Below, piece after piece: positions 35,541 to 48,530 of a stretch of DNA of 64,000 bases. Numbering within the stretch: position 1 is the first letter of the stretch; each line of letters starts with the position of its first letter. The stretch is from positions 227,029 to 291,028 of the forward strand of contig BGZK01000765.1 of assembly GCA_005406025.1 (NCBI GenBank), in the 5' to 3' direction. The notes beneath the pieces were generated by a model. The model was given only the letters and a program-made list of their open reading frames with translations. It searched no databases and had not been told where the DNA came from. The translations under genes were made by a program, and so were the position numbers. The DNA comes from Eumeta japonica (lineage: Eukaryota; Arthropoda; Insecta; Lepidoptera; Psychidae).

Positions 35541-36480
35541 ACTTGAGTCCCACAAGATTTTTTTTTCGTTAGTTATCCAGATACGGCATAATAACCCTTA
35601 CTACATAACTTTTTTTTAATAAAAGCTTTAAATTCATGAATTGGAAAATTTAAAATTTCAACTAGGACCTCTCTATAAAAACACACACATTACCCTGTAA
35701 ATGATTTGCTAACTTTGCTGAGTCTGGTGTTGTCAGCAGCAAGGTCATTGTTATGTCTAGTATTAATATTATGATAAATGCTTATTTTTGGAACAATTTT
35801 ATATTTCTTTTGACATATACCAGGTTTTTGTATATGTATTGTGATAGTACAGTTAAAATATTAATTTGTTTAAATTTTTCTCTGAGAGATGCTGTTGGTC
35901 TCATTACAAATGGCATGAGTAGCCCGCTTCTGCAGCACAAAAATTGTATTTATGTCGGTTGCATGACCCCATAATAAAATTTCATAGGTCATGAGACTAT
36001 GAAAGGAACTAAAATAAACTAATATCGAGGTGCTTTCATTTGTAAGCCACCGAATTCTTTGACTGTATATGCTGCAAAACTAAGCTTTTTCGCCAATTTC
36101 GTTACATGGAAATCCACTGCAACTTCGTATTTAAAGTCAGACCACGAAATAGGGTCGTGTCTACAATATTCAATATCTCGCCCCTGACTACTACATTTGT
36201 TCCGACTAATTTAAAATTAGAAAACAAAAATTTTATTACTTTTGTTTACTTCTCATTGAGCAAATAATTGTTAACTGTAAACCATTCGACTACTTCTGAG
36301 ATAGTACTATTTCCTTCATCAAAATCTGGTAGTCTATTAACCTCAAAAAGCAAGGACGTATCATCATAAAACAGTACAATCCCATGCTCGTAGTTCATAA
36401 GGTGTGGTAAATCATTAATATAAACTAGAAATAGAAATGGTCCAAGAACTGAACCCTGTGGCATACTCATACTGACTGCA
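35541..36480 (-). pseudogene. LINE reverse transcriptase, C-terminal remnant
   Basis: On the minus strand the frame begins inside the RT core with PQGSVLGPFLFLVYINDLPH, then GIVLFYDDTSLLFEV. The catalytic F-A-D-D box is FYDD, retaining both aspartates. It continues through KFLFSNFKLVGTNV, LQWISM, FVLQ-like and SQYIYKNLVYVKRN, then FYREVLVEILNFP and LCSKGYYAVSG. These are the thumb and C-terminal region of a jockey/CR1-like non-LTR element in order, with several frameshifts and stops. The 5' part (endonuclease and first RT blocks) is missing. Clade assignment is from memory only. Confidence 0.75.
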
Positions 36481-36576
36481 TTAACACAAGACTTACTGCA
36501 CTCAATGAATATTACAACTAATAGATTCTTGGAAATGGATTCACGTACGATATAAATAATTTAAAATCTTAGCCAA

Positions 36577-36995
36577 ATAACGAGCTTTTGAATCATTGTA
36601 ATCATTTAAGTGTAGTACTGCAAGATGGAAAAGCAAAGACATAAAATCTTATGAGCTTTACGAAGAAATACATATTTTAGTGCTTAATCTACCAAACTCC
36701 ATTACAGACGCCAATCAGATGATTCAATGTGTAATTAGAAATAAATTGGAAGACACCTAGCCTAATATTTATATTGCTATTAGAATTATATTGACTGTCT
36801 GTAACTTCCGTTGAAAGAAATTTTTCTAAGTTAAAAATTATTAAAAATTAGTTGAGAAACAGTACGAAGCAGGACCGACTATCTAATTTAGCAATACTCT
36901 CCATCGAAGCAAATTTAGCTGTAAAAGTTAAGTACAAATCCTTACTAGAGGACTTCAGTAAAGCAAAAACCCGAAGAACATTACACTTTTGTAAA
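36577..36995 (+). pseudogene. ZMYM1/hAT-type transposase C-terminal scrap
   Basis: Broken frames read EEIHILVLNLPNSITDANQM, then PNIYIAIRIILT, then SVERNFSKLKIIKN. After a stop the remnant runs RNSTKQDRLSNLAILSIEA and LLEDFSKAKTRR. This is the hAT dimerisation region of the ZMYM1-like/TTF-finger hAT proteins found in many insect genomes, whose intact form has S-A-E-R-S-F-S-K-L-K. Only the last ~130 residues remain. It begins about 95 bp from the LINE remnant, which is on the opposite strand. Confidence 0.7.
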
Positions 36996-38159
36996 AAAAT
37001 TAAATTACACAAGTTACAAAATAAAACCTTTTTTCTAATCGATATGCTTTTCTATATTCTTTCACCGCGCATTTATATTTTTTCACTATAGTGAGTAGGT
37101 ATGTCACGTCAAAGCATATTTGGTATGATGGATTTATTGGGTAGATCTTGTACACGAAAGAAAAGGGGCCTCACTGATGCGATTTCGCCCACGTCTACAT
37201 TAGCCCACGCTACATCAATCGATCTGGTATGTCGATTTAGACTTCTAATAATTTCAATTACATGACAATACAATAATTTGGTATTAATCGAAATTTATTT
37301 ATGTTGGAGCGTGGAAATGCGTAATGGACTCTTCAACAGCTACTTATATATCTCTCGGATTTATGCTGATTTGGAATGTTTTCATATTTTCCATACCTCA
37401 TACTGTTGATGATGAGGGGCTAGTGGTGGAGCTGAAAGCTGGACAGTGAAAGTTTTCAGTGGCTGCTCATAAATCTTCCAAGTATAGGATTATTTGTTTT
37501 TTTTCTTTCATTATTTGATATAGTCATTAGATATTAATAAATGGCAAATCTATTAATTAGCATATATTATGTTGAATAAATACGTTGCATATCAATCTTT
37601 GCGATTAACATGCAACGATTATAAAATATTATAAAAATTTGAATAAACGTATATTAAAATAAATGAGTAAGCTTCACCATTTTAATCGCATATTTTATTA
37701 GTTACATCTTTGATAAAAGTGTGACTGTCAGTTTTCTTTTTTTCTTAATGACGTCTCAGTAAAATCGGCCAAGTGATGCTCAATAATGTATTGATTTTAC
37801 GGCAATTCTTAATTTCTAAATAATATTTCTGATTTGAATCAATTAGTTTTTGAAAATAACACCGAACACGAAATAACAGCTCAACTTTGAATTGCGGTCT
37901 ATTGTTATGTTATCATCGTAAGAACCATTCTCTCAGATTTCAAGTGTTCGATGGACATACTTATAAATTCATATGCACATAAAATTTTTGTAATGATATT
38001 TTTAAATGTTAATTGCAATAATTCAAATCGGAAGTTATAACAAAACCTCTAGGTCTTAGATATGGAAAATACTGAAGACGTGGCACCTGATCTTACAACT
38101 GTAATTTATGAAGAAAGAATAAACAAATAAGTAGTAAGACGAGATGTAAGTGTACTAAT

Positions 38160-38520
38160 TTAGAATTTCCCCGGCGGCGGCGCTGCGGGCGGCGGGGGCG
38201 CGGCTGAGCGGCACGTGAACCCAGATAGCCGCCTAAATTAGAGAGCGCGTTCATTTCAGGAATGCGCCGCGCGACTCCCGCGAGCATTTTTCATGTGACA
38301 TCTCGCTTTGTTGCGGTTGGGAAATAAATTAGTAACAATTTCATTGTTCGCGGAAATTATTTCCGAGTGCGGGAACGCTAGGGAGCCTAGAGAACGACCG
38401 CGACTGGAAATTAAAACCCCTTTGTTAAAGCGATAGAATTTATTTGCGTCGCGGGGCCGCCGACCCCATCGGAAGCGCCTGCTTCGGTCGCGTCGTTCGT
38501 CTTGGCAGCGAAAATTAGGT
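38160..38520. other. CpG-rich island, intron 2
   Basis: GC-rich stretch (CCCCGGCGGCGGCGCTGCGG and following) in AT-rich surroundings. Open frames on the minus strand (38093-38287, 38256-38555) are arginine-rich composition artefacts. Candidate regulatory DNA; no motif identified. Confidence 0.35.
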
Positions 38521-38812
38521 GTACGTATAATGGTTTTCGTATACATTACGTACATCGGTATTTTGCTTTTAGTCTCGCCTTAGTTATAGACCTAAACGGC
38601 CAAGTACATAGGTTTTATTTGGGTTCCTGTCCTGTTCTCAATTCTCATGCTGATGCCGATTTTGATTCTCCCTTGAACATTCTTGTCTTTTTTCTGCTGA
38701 CCATACATTTATTTTTTGTATACAAGAAATATCTTAACTAGTATTCTAAACAAAAGCTTATTCTTAAACACATATTGTTATTTACACGTTACCTAAACAA
38801 AAAATGTCTTTC

Positions 38813-38945
38813 TAGTTGTCTGTCTATCTGTCTGTTTATCTGTTTGTCTCTGTCTGGACTAATCTCCGAAACAGCTGAATCGATTTTGATAGGATTTGAA
38901 CTGATAGACAGATTATTCGATTATTCACAACAGAATATGGGGTAA
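38813..38945 (+). repeat. (CTGT)n microsatellite followed by lepidopteran interspersed repeat
   Basis: TCTGTCTATCTGTCTGTTTA runs into AATCTCCGAAACAGCTGAAT and CGATTTTGATAGGATT. I recall the latter as a common interspersed phrase in moth and butterfly genomes. Confidence 0.5.
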
Positions 38946-39960
38946 CTTTTATCCCTATTTAGGATTCTTGTTAAATATGATAAGAAAAGTTATAACAATT
39001 AATTCATTATGGAATAATATTGTTTAAGTATATCATGGTCCTCCTTCACATCGATATATCGTTGCTTCTCTCAGAAATCTGTTGATGGCATTATATCAAA
39101 ATTAAATCGCGCAATGGTTTCGTATATCATTAGATTGACAGGATTATATATATTATTGTTAATGTTGAATAAAAATAAAAATGCAGAATTATATTTCTAT
39201 TCAATGAATATCTTAATGCGTGAGCATTTAATTTTAGTAGAACTTTTACATCAGTACTAGTACTTGTAGTTTACTGAATTTTAGTTGAACTTAGTAGAAC
39301 TCGTAATGAACTCTAGATAAAATGTTTTTTACGGATTTTACTACACATAGAAAATTGCAAAAGTTATAAACAATTTCAGGAAAAAAATAAAATATTTAGT
39401 TTTTCACTTATATCTCAAAAACGATTAACATTTAAGATGTTTGGAATAACAATAAGATAAGAAGATATTTGGAAAAAGATCCATAAAGAGGAGGAAATTT
39501 TCAATGAAAACCTTTAATTCCCAGAACTGTCTATTATTTACAACTTTAATTCAACTCCGAAAATAGGGCTCCAAGCGGGTATTACGACACTGGCACGTCG
39601 CCGCTAAACACAGACTGCGATAGAAAATTATTTTCATTTACTATTAAATATAAATAAAAAAAATTAAAAAAAATGTATTGTGATTTCAAAAAATATAGTC
39701 TGACTGAAAAATAATTTAATTAATTAACCAATTTTTGTTGAACTTCTGTTCTCATAAGAGTTCATATAAAAGTTTAAATAATTGACATATATTTTTTATA
39801 CTTCTTAGAGCCCTTTTTCAATATATACCTAATAAGATTAAGTGATGGAAGTTTATTAAAAGTTTTTATTTTGTTAATAATAGATATTTAAAATTAAAAA
39901 ATAACGATTAATTTTCGTTTTCCTTCTTTATATAACACATTGCTTGCATTACTAAATAAC

Positions 39961-40079
39961 TGATTATAATCAGATTATAACAGTATTTATATATAATAAT
40001 TATTATATATTAATTATTATATATAATAAATAATTATTATATATACATACTGTTATAATCTGAATACTGCTATAATCAT
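39961..40079. repeat. AT-rich palindrome (cruciform-forming)
   Basis: CAGATTATAACAGTATTTAT on the left pairs with ATACATACTGTTATAATCTG on the right, with about 35 bp per arm and roughly one mismatch. Outer blocks TGATTATA / TATAATCA also pair. The centre is (AT)-rich with ATAATTATTATATA words. It is either a small MITE or a spontaneous palindrome. Confidence 0.75.
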
Positions 40080-40099
40080 ATAAATTACCATGTGAAGTA

Positions 40100-40312
40100 A
40101 CTGCCTGACAACTGATCTCATAATCTCATAATGTTTCTCAAGTACACATACTGCAGGATGGGACCCTGGTGACCTATAATACAGGTACTCTGTACCCAAC
40201 TTAGGCACGAGTCTCTCACATTTATTTAATTGTAAAATGTACTCTTAGAGACATGTGGCCTAATTGTGGTGAGAAATAAACTATTGTTATTGTTATTCAT
40301 TATGTATTTTTT
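40100..40312 (+). repeat. Probable LINE 3' end with ATTGTT tail
   Basis: GAAATAAACTATTGTTATTG at the end of about 200 bp of sequence not resembling its surroundings. Short-period tails after an AATAAA are common on CR1/jockey-like elements. No coding part is recognised. Confidence 0.3.
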
Positions 40313-41014
40313 GAACACGACCAGAATCTAAATCAAGACCAAAATTGGGATCATAGTTAACTGCGTCATCGTTGGATACAAATGATGAAAGAAAAAAAAG
40401 AAATGATGAAAAAAAAAAAGAAAAGTGTCCACGCGGGTGGAGCCGCGGAATGAACTAACAGAAAATATAAGTTCAATAACGATTTTATATGTACCTTTTA
40501 TGTTAAAATATCTATTGATTTATTTGATATTAATTCCAATCGGTTGGACAAAAAAGAAGATTTATTGGTGCAGTTATCAGTTTTATACGTTTAAATTGGA
40601 TTTTATTCCTCTTTTATACGTTACACAGCCATAACTGTTGACAAACAAGAGAATTAAAATTCGTACTCTGGAGTGACTCAATTTATTCCTATATTTTTCG
40701 GTGTTTGTGGAACTCGATTTTGAGAATTGTGCTAAAGTCAAATGTAAAAATATTTTGTAATAGGGAAAAAGCATTGAATGAGAATCAATAGTACTTACTT
40801 CAAGACTTTTAAAATATAATTGAAAAATAATTGTGGAAGGAGCAGTTTAATTTAGCAGAGAAAGTAAAAGGTTTTCTTTATTTTTAAGCATTTACTTATA
40901 TAATTTTCAATTTAAAAGTTACTACAGTCTAATGATTAGAAAAACATAATTCATATAACAATTTATAAATAAGCTAAACACGTAAACCTAAGTGGGGAAA
41001 CAAAAAAGTAAAAA

Positions 41015-41085
41015 AAAAAAGGCAAGTGCGAGTTGAAATCGCATAGAAAGAGTTCCGTACATTTATATGATAATGACACATTTAT
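41015..41085 (+). repeat. Lepidopteran interspersed repeat (GTTCCGTAC type), copy 2
   Basis: GGCAAGTGCGAGTTGAAATC, then GAGTTCCGTACATTTA. It is a decayed version of the phrase at 23448-23590, in the opposite orientation. Confidence 0.4.
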
Positions 41086-42364
41086 TATTATCATATAGGA
41101 CTTCGGTTTTTATAAAATTAAGCAACTCAACCTCGTAATTATTTTTCGTTTCACATGAGGATTTATTTAGTCGCTTAGAATTTTCGTTTATAATTTTGTA
41201 TAAATTTTAGGACAGTATTTTGGGAGAAAAAAGATAACTGTTAGTTTTCTTACACTTTTTTTTTAAGTCTTTTAATGCATTTACATTGTATTTTTAAATT
41301 ATATATTAAAAGAAACACACTGAGATTAGAAAAACAGACAGACAGATAGGGAACAGATAGCCAGAAGAGTGAGTGAGTATAGTTCATTTCATATAGTTCA
41401 GTTTCATTTTTTCATTGAATATATAAATACTAGAAATTTAATTATTTAAAAAAATTTTGATTAAAACTGATGAACTATAAATTAACAAATCATGATGGTA
41501 TCGAGTTTTAAGATATCAATTACTGACCCCAGTCAGGACAGTCTGGCGTCTCAAAGCTAATCGCGTTTTCGGCGTCATACTTCAATATTCATTAGCTTTT
41601 AACGTAAAATAAAACTTTTACTTCTTTTTCTTACTATTTAGAATTTTAGATTATTAAATTTAGTGTTTAGTCCGTGATATCCTTTGATATGAACTGTCAG
41701 ACGCGAAATTTCTTCAACGCAAATCCGTCTAGTCAAGTGTACGCTCATAGAATAGAAAGATAAATGTATGAAACTTATGTCAGCTAATGAAATGTCAAAC
41801 GTCAGCTAACGTCAGTACCATAGATTCAGCTTTTTATTCTACAAACGTTTACGACAGAAGAAAGCTATTTGTCTAGGCCTGCTGAATATGCTAATATAAG
41901 GGAATAGAGAAAGAGACATACGTGCATACGTAATACATCACAAAATTGACAACCCTACATAGGGCCTTACCGTTTTCATTCCTAAATAAATAATAACAAA
42001 AATATTACAATCTTTGGAGTACCGAGCACATGAGGCTTTTCCATTTTAAACTTTTAAACATGAACAAAAGTTGGAGTAGTTTTCTCATTAAGATGGACCA
42101 GAGAATTTTGCAACGCCGCTCAAGTTAAGCAATAAAATCTACTATTCTTACAAAGCGAAAACTTTGCCTAAAAACCCTGTTTGTAATTCAGTGAAGACTT
42201 TTTTAATAAATTTATTTACATACATCAGCTTCTTCTATTTGTACTAGCACCTTTATCACAGTTTACTTACCTACGGTGAGACCTTGGATTCCCGAATAAT
42301 TTACCATGTTATAGTTGATTTGCTAAGTCTCATTTTAAATTAATCGTTTCCTCTCTTATGACAT

Positions 42365-42545
42365 ACTAACTCCTCTCCGCGGTTTCGCCCGCATGGACAT
42401 AGAAGGAATTCTTTCATCTGTTCATTCCGCTCTTAATTCCGATTCCAGTACTCTGCTTATGTTAACTTTCATTTTTATAACAATATAACTTTTTCCTGGA
42501 GCTTCCCTTGCGCGAACACAGAAAGAATTCTTTACTTTTTTATTA
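42365..42545 (+). repeat. Interspersed repeat 'GCGGTTTCGCCCGC..GACATAGAA'
   Basis: CCGCGGTTTCGCCCGCATGG followed by ACATAGAAGGAATTC. A second diverged copy (GAGCTTCCCTTGCGCGAACA) starts about 120 bp later. A related copy is at 49655-49710 (CGCCCGCGGCTCAGCCCATG). Confidence 0.45.
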
Positions 42546-44023
42546 GTTTTCTTTTGTTTATCTAAGAATTAGTATGTACTTAGACTTAATAATGTGTTAT
42601 TTTTGCCTACGTAGTTTCATTAAAGTTTATCGTCTATCTCACGGGAACTTATTCCATTTTGGAATATAAATAAAATATATTATAATATTAATCAATTTCT
42701 ATAATTTTTGTATGATTTTAGATAAATATAACATGTGTTATCAGGCTAAATTTCATTCAAATTCAATCTGAAGTTTCACCGTGATATGCCGCCAAGAAAC
42801 AGACAGATAAACAAAAATAATTAAAAAAAACAAAACTACTGATTTGGTTCTGTATCGATAATGATCTTTTCTACAATACCATTTTTTTTACATATATTTA
42901 GTATACAGGTTTCGACCCGGTACGGTTGTATTAAATTTTTTTTTTAAATATTTATTTATTTATGTTTTAATTTTTTTTCTACCCTATGTTTAAGTCACTA
43001 AAGTAAGTCGCAGGTAACTCAAAATATATAACATTTAAATAAAAAATCATTTCCTGAAATTTATATAAGTTTTATTTTTCAATGGCTTAAAATTGCTTCC
43101 TCAAAAATCACGTCAATAAAATTGCATTGTTAACTAATACTTTAAATAATATTTAACTTCCATATATTTGAGAATAACACATCTTTGCATTGACATTTGA
43201 AATAATGAACTACTTCTTTGCTATTCTGTTCGAAACTAAAATCCTATAACCTACAAAAGCACGAATTATTTTACCGTTTCAAGTAAATGTAAATCATAAG
43301 TCTATTTTGCATAGCATCGGTTTGTTTAAAATTGGATAGCCAAGTAAATTCCATTTTTTTTACATTATTTTGAAATGTTAAAAACGGACTAAGTTACTGT
43401 TAAAAAACTTTAATCATCGAAGTTTCCGACCTTAATGTAGACGGATTCAGAGGTATTTGACAATTTTCTACCTTTTGCCATAGTTCTTTTAATAAAATTC
43501 TGTTATTGCTCCACGTCCTTGTCTGGCAATTAGTATCTTATTTAGTTACATAACAGTGAACTATCTGTAGATATATTAAAAATGCGAAAACATATTTGTT
43601 TCAATGTTTGTCCACTGGAACAGTTGAGCTGAGACGAGGTAAATTGTGTGCTCTTTTAGGACATATAATAATAAATTGGTAATTAGAAACCGCAAAAAAT
43701 TAAATCATAAAGTGTAAATGAGAACATTTTAATTTTTGCCAAGCGGAGCCAACTGAAAACGGATATTTTTAAATTAGTCGAAAAACTTTATATTTAAATA
43801 CATTAAAAGCCTAGATCGCCTTAATAACAGTAAGTAGTGTATTAGCATTGTCTCCTCCACACGTTAATATTGCTCTGCAGCAATTCGTTAAATTCTTAGG
43901 CGCAAAAGGATAACTTAGCCGATGAGCTGTTCGCTTTTGCATTTGTCTTGTGAAGTAAAGACTAGTCTGGATGATTGTATCTAGTATTAGCTCTTCTAGC
44001 GTGGAATGCAGAGTTGTTTTAGT

Positions 44024-45170
44024 TTTTGACGTGATAACGTCTTATAAATCAATGAACGCCGGCTGCACGCACGAAAAAGCGTGACTTACTGTCGCGTTCC
44101 ACCTGAGCCGTGCGAGCGAGAGCGCGGCACGAGCGATCTCTCTTCCACTCCATCGGCCGATGCGTTCAAGCAGAAGAGAGACAGCGGCCGCACACAACCT
44201 ACACGTGAACTGTTTTGTCAACTGTTTATAAAGTGCAGTGAAAAGTTGATGTAGTTTCCATTGTTTATTACAACAATAATTGCGGCAAGTGATAATAATT
44301 CAATTCATAAAAGTATGCAATTTTTTCTTATGACGTTATCACGTAAAATTATCGCTCGTAAACCGACTTTATAGATAATCAATTTTTGTTAGTAAGTAGA
44401 GCGAGAATTGTGCTGCTCCTGCCGCCCGTGACAGTCTCCCGCGACACCGGCCGTCGATCGCTGGGTGTTGTTTTGAATATTAAAATGCTTATTGTGGGTC
44501 TTCTTTAGCAGACAAACATATACAATCGCATACTTTTTCGGTTTTTTTTTAAGATCTATAAATATGTTGTACATTAATTTTTATATCTCTTACGACTTAC
44601 TACTTACATTAAACTCTTTAAACGATCCAAAAGCATCCATTTTCAACTCGATTCACCGTTGTCTTCGCTGCTTATTTCGTGAGTTACTTTATGTAGCAAA
44701 ATATATATATTATAACCTGACCAGATAATATGGCTACGAGTGAAAAAAAAAACAAGTGAAAAAGGTAAATTAGATGAGTGGTTCTCGCGTAATAAAGACT
44801 TTTTAAAAAATTGGTTGTCTGTAAAATCGATTTACAAGCGATAATTTTACGTGATAGTCATAAGAAAATATCGATGAAAAATTGCCTAATTTTATGAATT
44901 GAATGGAATTATTATCACTTACCGCAATTATTGTTGTAATAAACAATGGAAACCACATTAAATTTCACTTCACTTTATAAACAGTTCACGTGTAGGTTGT
45001 GTGCGGCCTCTCTCCCTTGTACTCGGACGCATCGGCCGATGGAGTGAAGAGAGATCGCTCGTTCCGCGCTCTGGCTCGCACGCTCGGCTCAGGCGGAACG
45101 CGACAATGAGTTTTGCTTTTTCGTGCATGCAACCGGCGTCCATCAATTTATAAGACGTTATCTAGTCAAA
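44024..45170. mobile_element. Inverted-repeat element with CpG-rich arms (1.15 kb)
   Basis: Left arm about 44024-44382 and right arm about 44811-45170 are reverse complements over about 360 bp. Paired blocks include GATAACGTCTTATAAAT, ACGAAAAAGC, TGTCGCGTTCC, CATCGGCCGATG, ACACAACCTACACGTGAAC and ACGTAAAATTATCGC. The palindrome-like GACGTGATAACGTC at the outer end recurs as GACGTTATCACGT at the inner end of the same arm. The 430-bp centre has a CpG-rich patch (44405-44465) and no recognised gene. I believe this repeat is widespread in Lepidoptera, but I cannot name it. No clear target duplication was seen. Confidence 0.75.
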
Positions 45171-45249
45171 AGTATTTTACACTATGTGTAGATCATACAA
45201 ATAACTGTGCATGCACTTAATACATACCATTTCATAAAGAAAATACACA

Positions 45250-45650
45250 TTCTATTACGAATCCCGCCGTCACGACATACCACAGAAATCGGCCGGCTAA
45301 CCTGAACGGCGGCGAGATCGACCCCGCAATCGCAGGACGCGGCCGCCGGCGCGGATTATCGCGGCCGGTGTTCCGGGCGAACGGGCCGCATTCAGAACGG
45401 GACGTGACGGGAATCGGCGAAGTTATTGCGACCCCACGATATTTAACGAACCGTCAATACCGTGTCTCGATTTATTCACTCGCCGCTAGTGCGCGGGCCT
45501 TGTTAGTACAATGGGCCGTGTTGCGAGGTGTGTACGCGGAGACTGCTTGTTTACGTATACACCTCACGGTTTTGTCTGTCCGATGTACATACATCTCTAA
45601 CCGGCTACGGCATATCTGCGGTGAATGGGAGCGTTAAGAGCTTGAAAATG
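45250..45650. other. CpG-rich island, intron 2
   Basis: GGCCGGCTAACCTGAACGGC and following, dense in CG up to about 45640. The 89-codon frame at 45368-45637 has no domain and looks compositional. It abuts the inverted-repeat element but is not part of its arms. Confidence 0.35.
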
Positions 45651-46254
45651 TTGAGAAAGAACTAACTGCCTAGCGTCATTTCTAATGCGACAACACGAAG
45701 CGATGAGACGATTTCCATTTACTCCGAATTACAATGGAAATTATATTAAGATCGTCACGGAAGTTCAAACTTGATATATGTTTAATTTGTTGGACGACTG
45801 TGAAACAAATACAGACCGTTAGGACCGTTCAAAAGTATTATTATTAAAATTAACACCTTTAAACACTTATTTAGTGTATAAATTGTTGCAAATGCAATAC
45901 AAGATCCATAGCAACGTGACTGTGATTAGAAATTATATTCAGACACGTTGCATATTCTTGTATATCCTGTACGGGTTGCGTCAACTTTAAACGGGTTGGC
46001 ACTACTCTTGCATTGTTCTAACTGTTCAATACCCTCACTGTTGGAGAGTTAGAACCTGAAGTCTACTCGATATTATGCTCTCATAGGAAAGAAAACGTAT
46101 AAAATGGGTCAAACCTAAGTCGTTATAAAACCCGTCGCAAAGTCAGATACAAACGAAGAGTTATATGAAATGTAAACATAATATAGATTTTATTTACAGT
46201 ACAAAATAATGGAAACTGAAATGTGTATTTCGCATATGAAATTTGGCAAATGAA

Positions 46255-46430
46255 AGCGTCTCCGCCAGTAAGTGAATTGTCGTGTAGGCCGCAATTACGC
46301 GCTCTTAACGTGTAAGCGGCCGTGCGCCGGCGGCTGTTTACATCGCTCCGCGTGCCCCGAGATGCGTGTTAAATGATTTCGCGTAAAAAGCTGCCGTCTG
46401 GCGGACTGTAGACGAAGTAACAGATGGTGA
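46255..46430. other. CpG-rich patch, intron 2
   Basis: GTAAGCGGCCGTGCGCCGGC and GCTGCCGTCTGGCGGACTG in AT-rich surroundings. No coding potential was recognised. Confidence 0.3.
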
Positions 46431-48150
46431 GTTATTGAAATCAATTACGCGATCAAATAATCTATATAATTAAGAGAGCAAGAAATATTTTGTTTCTGGT
46501 GTAACCATGTGATAACATAAGTTTTTCGACTTAAAATGTTCAGAATATCGGAGTTGTTATTTTTAACACATGAGGTCATTTAGTTACTTATTTTAAATAC
46601 ATTAATGTCGTTAAAAGTCTAATATCGTATATTATTATTAAGTCTTATTATAATATTATTTATTAAGTCAAAAAAACAATGTGTACGCAGACATGAAATC
46701 GTACAAAAATATTAATTTAATAATAAATTGTACAAATTAAATTAAAGAGATTCCCTAATTTTTATTTTGACTCTTGGCGGCCACACAGTGGCTGCTGGTC
46801 GCGAGTAAACGTCACGGCAGTAGATGTTACGTATGAACAATCATTATCTGTATTTCTTAATTGCATTTGTCATGATTTTTCCCAGAATCACATGCAACTA
46901 CAGTGCAAAGACAACTCAGAAGTATGATCAGATCTGAACTCCATTAAAATTCGAATTCATAACAGCCAAATTCAAAATAATCGGAGGAATTGCACTTGCA
47001 GAATTTTCTATAGTATAAGCATCGAACTTAAGTCTCGTTTCGAACTCGAGAATCGAACACCGTGATAATAGCTCGTAATTTGAAATTACGAGCTCGTCGA
47101 TAAGCCGTTAAAGCCGCTGCCTCTTTTCCACTTCCGTACCATTTGAGCGTTCCAGCCTTATTGTCTTAAATGAAGCCGCCGCTGACGTGGCCATCGTCCC
47201 GAAATAATTTCTGTCAAATCCAATTTCGTATTACTTATCGCAAATTGATCTGCTACCAATAGTGCCACATCCAACACTGCATCATTGAACTTTAGACACA
47301 CCAATGACTATGCGATTTCATTGTGTTTGTGAATTTGATTTGCTTTATGTGAGGATCCGATGCCTCGACTGGACTGTGATTGATTAATATTAGGATGTGT
47401 TTTCTTTTGACGGTTTTAACAGCACCCGCAATTAAATTCTTTTTAATTGCGGATGTTGTTCACAAAAAAATTTTTGTTAAATCTATGTTTTTGATAAAAA
47501 ATAATATAAAAATAAAAAAAGCCCTAGTGATATCAAAATATATAATTGGATAAATATTTTAACATTCCAACAGTTTGAAATATTAAAGAAGAAAGGTTAT
47601 ATTACGGTTAAAGTTAAGGTTAAAAGATAAATTAATTCTCTAAAAAATCGTCCTGAAAGTCAATAACAAATCTTTAATAGTTAAAAAGTTACAGCAATTT
47701 ATAAGTTGACAAATCAGGTGACCATTTCAACTTATATTTAACGATATATTTTAAAATGTAATAAAAGAGGAAAAAGAAATATTTTTGTACTTTTGTCGTG
47801 AGTCGTTGTTTTTGTAATTCATAATAGTTTAATAAAAAATTTAACGAAATTCAGAATTTATTAATAAGAAATTGTTAAAATAAATATTCCAATTGTTTCT
47901 GTTTTTTATTGTTATTATATAATAGAACAGTTAACTACGATTTTAAAAATTCTTAACTAATAATTTAAATTTAACTAATTATATCAAATCATTATTGACT
48001 TCTCAATATAAAAACAGAAATAGTTTAAAAATATTAAACTTGACCGTTTGTGTATAAACAGTTCTTAAACAAATTACGTAAAAGTTTTTTTTTCCAACTA
48101 TTACTAATGCCATTGTCAAATGTTAAACCAGACAACAATTTTACTTATAA

Positions 48151-48530
48151 AAATTCAACGAATGGTGTCGTGAGACACCAGGTAGGAACAAGTTCCTCGA
48201 ATCGATAGAATTTGCAAAAAAATCGTGCTCAATTTTATGTAGGTTTTCTGATTCTCTTAAATTTGCTGATTATTTTATTTGGGAAGGAAATTCAGGATTT
48301 TAGATAAAATAAATTGTAAAATAAAATTCAACAGTGGTGTGGGACACAGGTAGGAACAAATTCCTTCGGCTAATGTAGAATTGACACAATTTGCAAAAAA
48401 ATCGTGCTCAATTTTATGTAGGTTTCTTGATTTTCTCTTAAATTTTGCTGATTAGTTTTATTTAAGTACAGGAAAGTATTTAGGAAATTCAGTATTTTAG
48501 GAAATAAAATAAATTACGTAAAATAAAAAA
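48151..48530. repeat. Tandem duplication, period about 173 bp, two copies
   Basis: AAATTCAAC..TGGTGT at 48152 and again at 48324. Each is followed by CACAGGTAGGAACAA-type sequence, TTGCAAAAAAATCGTGCTCA, ATTTTATGTAGGTTT and GATTTTAG-type blocks. The second copy has several small insertions. Non-coding. Confidence 0.8.
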
